NCBI GenBank assembly: GCA_964540005.1
Contig: CAZILN010000426.1
Location: 1 to 6,846 of the forward strand
Direction: 5' to 3'
DNA length: 6,846 nucleotides
DNA from: CAZILN01 sp964540005
GTDB lineage: Bacteria > Bacteroidota > Bacteroidia > Bacteroidales > SM23-62
The notes below the pieces were generated by a model, which was not told where the DNA came from, ran no database searches, and saw only the letters and a list, made by a program, of their open reading frames with translations. Numbering within the stretch: the first letter of the stretch is position 1; each line of letters begins with the position of its first letter. Below, piece by piece: positions 1-6,000 of this stretch. A program made the position numbers and the translations under genes.

Positions 1-73
1 TTTCCATACCTGGATTACACAGATTGTCTCCATCGGCCGGGAAGATGATGTTTGTCAGGGCCACATCATAATC
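1..73 (-). other. Start of a further CARDB-like Ig domain, residues 2258-2281, cut by the window edge
   Basis: The last 24 residues seen read DYDVALTNIIFPADGDNLCNPGME. A 'D-V-x-L/V-x-x-I-x-P' strand followed by a Cys about 15 residues on is how the Ig-like halves of units 1 and 4-6 begin, so this is most simply a seventh spacer domain following the CBM9-like module. The evidence is short and depends on comparison with the preceding units. The Cys is residue 2276 (19..17). If right, the repeated architecture continues beyond the window. Confidence 0.55.
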
Positions 74-3000
74 AATAGCCGGCCGGCCTTCCAGGATCAT
101 CAGCCCGGCACCGTCAAGAGTCCAGTCCTCCGCTCCGGCCCAGTTCATCAGGGCTTCATTATCCGTATCATTATCATTGTCTCTTATCCTGACATCCAAT
201 CCGATACCAGTGCCCGTGGCAGGTATCAAATTCTGGCCGGATAAGAGAGCTTCCCATCCAATTCTGAATTCGAAAATATAACCCGTTCCATTGGTAGTAT
301 TGGTGAATTCCACATCATGGAATGGTCCGCATCCATAAAGTTCATCAACGTTCCACATGACCTGGAACTGGTAATTATCTTTGTTACATGGTCCTTCATT
401 ATCCTTGTCATTCTGTATATCGAAAAAGATATCCACTCCATCACTTTGATAAGAATCCCCGCCCGGACCATAAGAAAACATATGTTCATCAGTCACATCA
501 ATCAGTATGTACAGGTTGGCTGAATCCCAGGTGGCGCTCCAATAGCCTGACAGGTCATCAGTATCATCGACAGTGCCCTGTATATTTTCAATCGGGTTGT
601 GTTCGGCATCTATCCAGAGCTGTTCATCGGCAGATCCGTCTATGATGATGCCTGTTCCGGCTATATCATACTGAATATAAGCAGTCTGATCATAGATCTT
701 TATATCGTCAAAAGCAAAACCTTCAGTGTTATGATCACCTCCATCAGTGGCCAGGCCTATTCTGAACCTGACAGTTGGTTCACCCGCCAGATCAGGAAGG
801 GGATGTTGTACAGAATACCAATCTCCGCTTTGCCCTGTCCAGTAGTATAATATACCGGCTTGTGCTGGTCCGTCCTGTTCGGGAGGAGCCTCATAGTTAT
901 ACCAGTCAGGATCAGCAGTGGATCCGATCAGGTGCCATGACATACCATTATCAATGGAATATTCTAGCCAGGTCCCGTCATCACCATCTTCCATATCGGT
1001 CCAGATATTCATTTCAAATACAGGATTCATGACTGTTGAGAAATCAAAACACCTGCTGCCAATATATGACAGGGTATTATCGTATGTTGTCCCGGTCAGA
1101 TTAGTCACCCAGGCATTGGCTCCGGAAGCAGCATAATTGATCACACTGCCTGCCGGTATTCCCAGCTGCCAGGTTTCTGTAACATCATTGGGGATCCAGT
1201 ACTGTAGGACCTCAAAATCCTGTACATAGGGATAGCTTGAAACAGGAGGTGCTGAGTAAAAGCTGCTGAATGAGGTGTCATTATCCTGCCATGGATCTCC
1301 CGGTAGGTCAACCCAGACAATGAGTTCATGCAACTGGTTGGCAGAAAGATCCAGGACTGCAGTAAACTGGAACAAGACAGTATCTCCGGCGGGAATACTG
1401 CCAGCAAATGCTTCTGATATAGGCTCACCTCCGTTAAGGGAGTAGAAAAGATCGCAATTGCTTATTGGATCGGTGCCATCGTTAATAAGTTGTACAATCA
1501 CTGAATCACCCGGTGAATACTCACATTTCACCGGTATAGAAACAACCTGACCGATCCTGGCATCTTGCGCTGACTTGACATCATAAATCACAACATCGTC
1601 AAAAGCAAAGCCATCATAATCACCCCAGTTGTCAACAATATGGTTAACAAATCGGAGCTTTACATATGGTTCACCGGCTAATCCGTCAAGCATGTGCCTG
1701 GCAGTGATCCAAACCGAATCCAGAGACTGGTTCCAGCCCATTGCATTACCATAATGATTCATTGACCAGAGCTCACCATCAGGTTCTGTATACCAGTTGA
1801 GTGTATCACCGGTGGTACCCAGGAAATTCCAGCTACCGCCACCATCGGTTGAATATTGGAGAGCGGCGCCCATTTCCACGCTCGAAAGCTGACGCATCAT
1901 TTTGAATTCGATGGCAGGTCTCCCATAGGAGCTCAGATCAAAGCAGGGACTTACTACGTTAGATACATCACGGAAAGGAGGACCACCTGAGTTAGTATAC
2001 CAGGCATTGGTTCCTGAGGCAGCATTATTTATCACCGAGCCTTCAGGTGTGCCTAACTTCCATCCTGCCGGACTGATATAACCTCCCAGATAATATTCCT
2101 GATAACCGGAGCCTACATCTGTAATGGCCGACCAGTAGTGGGTGGTATTTTCAAAATCCTGCACGTAGGGTGATGGTCCGGATATTACCGGTTGATTGAC
2201 ATAATCCATTTGCAGTGTATCATTGCGTTGGTTCGGGTCCAAAGAAAGTGAAGCCCAAACCTTCAGTGTGTATTCACCGGGTGCAACAACAACGTTTGAG
2301 ATGTATGCAGAATATCCAGCTCTTTCACTGGGATTTAGATAAGTCTCGACATATGTGCTATCCGGGGGATCAGAATCTACCTGGCAGACCAGGTAGAAAT
2401 TCTCTATAGGATTATCACCGGCATTGGTGATATCAACATCAACCCGGGTCAATCCTTCACATGGCGGGTATTGATAGATTCTGGATAACCATATATCATC
2501 CGCCGGTCTGTCGTAGATTCGTATGTCATCAAATCCGAATCCATCATAATTATCATATGGACCTCCTTCAGTACCGAAAACAACCCTGAACCGTACATCC
2601 GAATTTCCTGCCAGCCAATCAAGTGTGTGAACAACTGGTACCCAGTGATACATCTTGCCCATCCAGATGTCACCACCTCCTACAGATTCCAGAATCCCGA
2701 TATGATGATTGTACCAGTTAGCAGGAACTCCCGTTGGCCCGATATTTAACCATGTATTTCCTCCGTCATCTGAATACTGAATGGCTGCACCAGATGTCCA
2801 GTCTGAATGCCACCAGGCTTTCATTTCAATAACAGGATTTGCAAGTCCGGTAAAGTCGAAGCAGGGACTTTCGACAAAGGACAGTTCATCCTGGTTGAAA
2901 GAACCTGTGAGATTGGTTACCCATGCATTGGATCCTTCTGCTGCATGATCGATAACAGGTCCGACAGGTACGCCGGCTTCCCATGAATTATTCTGGCCTG

Positions 3001-6000
3001 AAGATGACCAGTAATGTGTCCCTTCAAATCCCTGGTTGTACGGGAATGTGTTTATGATTGGTTTGCTGTGCAGATCGACAAAGAGTGTGTCATCATCCGG
3101 CCAGCCTTCGTCAGGCATCTCCATCCAGATCTTCAGGCTGTACGTACCGAGGGGGGAGAAATCCTCCGTATGGCTGACAAAAGTATGGTCAAATGTCTGA
3201 TCTGGATCCAGCATAAAGGTTATTGTGTCACGGTTTACATCACCACCATCAATCTGGTATGCCAGGTAGAATTCTGTCCATGAGAAGGTACCCTTGTTTT
3301 CAACCCTGACCTGTAGATTCTCGGAGGCACCAAGTGCGCATCCTGATGCTGGAGCCAGCAGCTCAGTCACACTGCCATCATAAGCGGCATCATAGATGAT
3401 CACATCATCAAAAGCAAATCCTTCCTGATCATCTGTATCCCCTGTCCCAAAGGCAATTCTGAACTGGATGTTTGACATTCCTGTGAGCCCGCTGAGTGCA
3501 TTACTGGCTGCCCACCATTCTCCAAAAAAGGTTGCCCATCCATCATTCATATCCAGGTAATACAGTGCATCGATATAGGTGTTATACCAGTTTACTCCGT
3601 CTTCCACCGAACCGACATGTGACCATGTTTTTCCACTATCTGCCGAATACTGAAAAGTGGCTCCTTCGTTCCAGTGTATCTCACTACGTACCTGTATCTT
3701 TACCTTAGGATCGAATATCCCTGTGAAGTCAAAGAATGGACTGACAACCCATGATTGTTCATTCTGATTATGGTTCCCGGTAAGATTGGTTACCCAGGCA
3801 TTGTCTCCTGAAGAGGCATAGCTAATTTCTGAAGCTGCCGGGCTACCCAGTTCCCAGGAGGAATTCTGACCACCTGAATACCAGTACTGTGGCCCTTCAA
3901 AATCCTGTACGTATGGAAAGGTGTTAATAAGGGGTGAGTTGATGATAGTAAGGGTAATGCTGTCGTTATCGGTGATGATGCTATCCCAGGGATGCACCAC
4001 TTTGGCGATACAGAAATATTCCCCGTAGGCTGAGAAATTGGCCGTATCGACAGGATCGGTGAAAGTATAGTTCATTGTATCACCTTCAAAAAATCCCTCA
4101 CCGGGCACATTATCTGTTCTCCAGCTTGCCCCTCCATCAATTGAATAGTACACATCAAATGAGGATTGTGCTTCGTAGGCCCCTTCATTAATTATCCGTA
4201 CCGTAACCTGTTCATGGCCGGTCAGTTCGGGTCCGCTTTGCGGGGATGCCCATTGATACATCCTCAGGTCATATCCAGGCCGCTCAAAGATCTTTATATC
4301 GTCAATGGCCACTCCTTCATTTGGTTGCCAGTTGTCCTGTGAATAGAAATAGATTCTTAGTTTAACACCTGACTGGTTACCCAGACCTTCAAGAGAATGC
4401 CTTACTGTAATCCAATTGGTATCTGATACATTCGACCAGCCAAGGTCATGGGGCGCATATCCCATGTTACCCTCGTAACCTTCATTATACCAGTTGAAAT
4501 GGTCGTTTAGGCCACCGACAACGTTCCACTCTCCTCCATCAACCGAAGCTTCAAGCCAGCACGCCCCGGAATAGTTGCCCAGATCCCTCCATATCCTGAA
4601 TTCTATCATAGGTTGTGAGATACCCATATTATAAAAATCGAGGCCTGGACTTTCAATGAATCCTGATTCCCAGAATCCATGGGCACCGCTTGGATTGGTT
4701 ACCCATGCGGTGTTTCCCGGGTCATTAATTATAGCACCTGCGGGTTCTCCCAGTTCCCAGCTGTATTTTGCAGATTCATAATGATGCGGGGTCGACCAGG
4801 TGGGGTAACCTGATTCGAAATCCTCGAAATAGGGGAATGCATCGATCATTGCTTTGGATACTACCGTCTTTACAAGTGTGTCGTTATCCTGGTACGGATC
4901 ACCAGGAAGGTTTATCCAGGCCTTTACCTGGTAACTGGTGCTGTCATTCAGCAGGTTTAATGAAGTAAGGGGGAAATAGGATTTGATCTCTTCGGGCAGA
5001 AGGGTGTCATTGAAAAAATATTCGCTGTCATACGGATTGACATCCAGCTGGTAATATACTGTAATGTTAAATATTGTGTCAGTACCATAATTACGTACTT
5101 CAATTTCAAGCGGCTCCCCAGCCGTAAGTCCACTGTTTGATTGAGGCTGATATATTTCTGTTACACCCGCTTCCTGTGCAGGCTGCTCATAAATGCTGAT
5201 ATCATCGAAGGCAAATCCGTCGAAGGAATTTCCTCCCGACTCTGATCCAAAGGCGATCCTGAATTTCACACTGGATTGTTCGCCCAGTCCGTCAAGGGTG
5301 TGACGCACAAGTTTCCAGCCCTCTCCGTAACCGAACCATCCGAGCTGGCTTCCGGAAAAATCAAGCGTGCTGTTTGAATTGTTATACCAGTTAAGGTAAT
5401 CACCCTGGGAGCCGATCGGGAACCAGTTGCTGCCTCCGTTGCTTGAATATTGTATGGTTCCGGCACCGATCCAGTCGAGGTAATACCACAGTTTAAACTC
5501 AATGACCGGGTTTGCCAGGCTGGAAAAATCAAAACAGGGACTTTCCACCCAGGATTGTTCATCCAGGTTATGTGGTGTGCTCAATCCGGTTATCCAGGCA
5601 TTGGAACCTGAAGCGGCACCTGTGATGACCGATCCGCCCGGTGTGCCTAGCTCCCAGGAAGGATTCTGCCCTTCCACGGTCCAGTAAGCATTACCACCCT
5701 CAAAATCCTGGTCATAGGGGAAGGTGGAGATAACAGGTTTGTTTACCACTGTTGGCCCGATGAGGGTATCGTTCAAGGGATTTTCATCCCCGGGCAGCAC
5801 TGTGGCTGCCCACAGTTCATAGCTGCCAATGGCAGAGAAATCCACATTTACAAAGTGGATAAGCGTATCACCCCCTTCGAGGTGTATATTGACGGACACG
5901 GTCTGGAAGCTTGATCCTCCGTCAATCGAATATGACAGGTCATAGACGTCCTGGGCAACAAGCCCGTTATTGATTATCATGTAACCGACCGTATCATTGG

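Noticed and set aside
226..489. Short minus-strand open frame in a different phase from the giant gene, with similar ones at 1141..1428, 2449..2676, 5266..5562 and 5977..6168
   Set aside because: All share one alternative phase of the same strand, overlap well-identified domains and encode low-sense peptides without motifs or a credible ribosome binding site. They are shadows of the repeat gene.
317..1136. Overlapping short plus-strand open frames opposite units 6 and CBM9 (and others at 2215..2409, 3014..3283, 3496..3708, 4768..4968, 5502..5687)
   Set aside because: They are antisense to coding sequence with clear domain structure, are under 100 residues, and show no family resemblance. The runs of His, Tyr and Ser are what antisense reading of this coding sequence would give.
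2064..2117. A frameshift or assembly error in unit 5, where the repeat pattern is broken
   Set aside because: The frame before and after is the same and the downstream motifs (GWKLGTPEGS, NAWYTN, SPCFDL) are intact, so this is an in-frame insertion.
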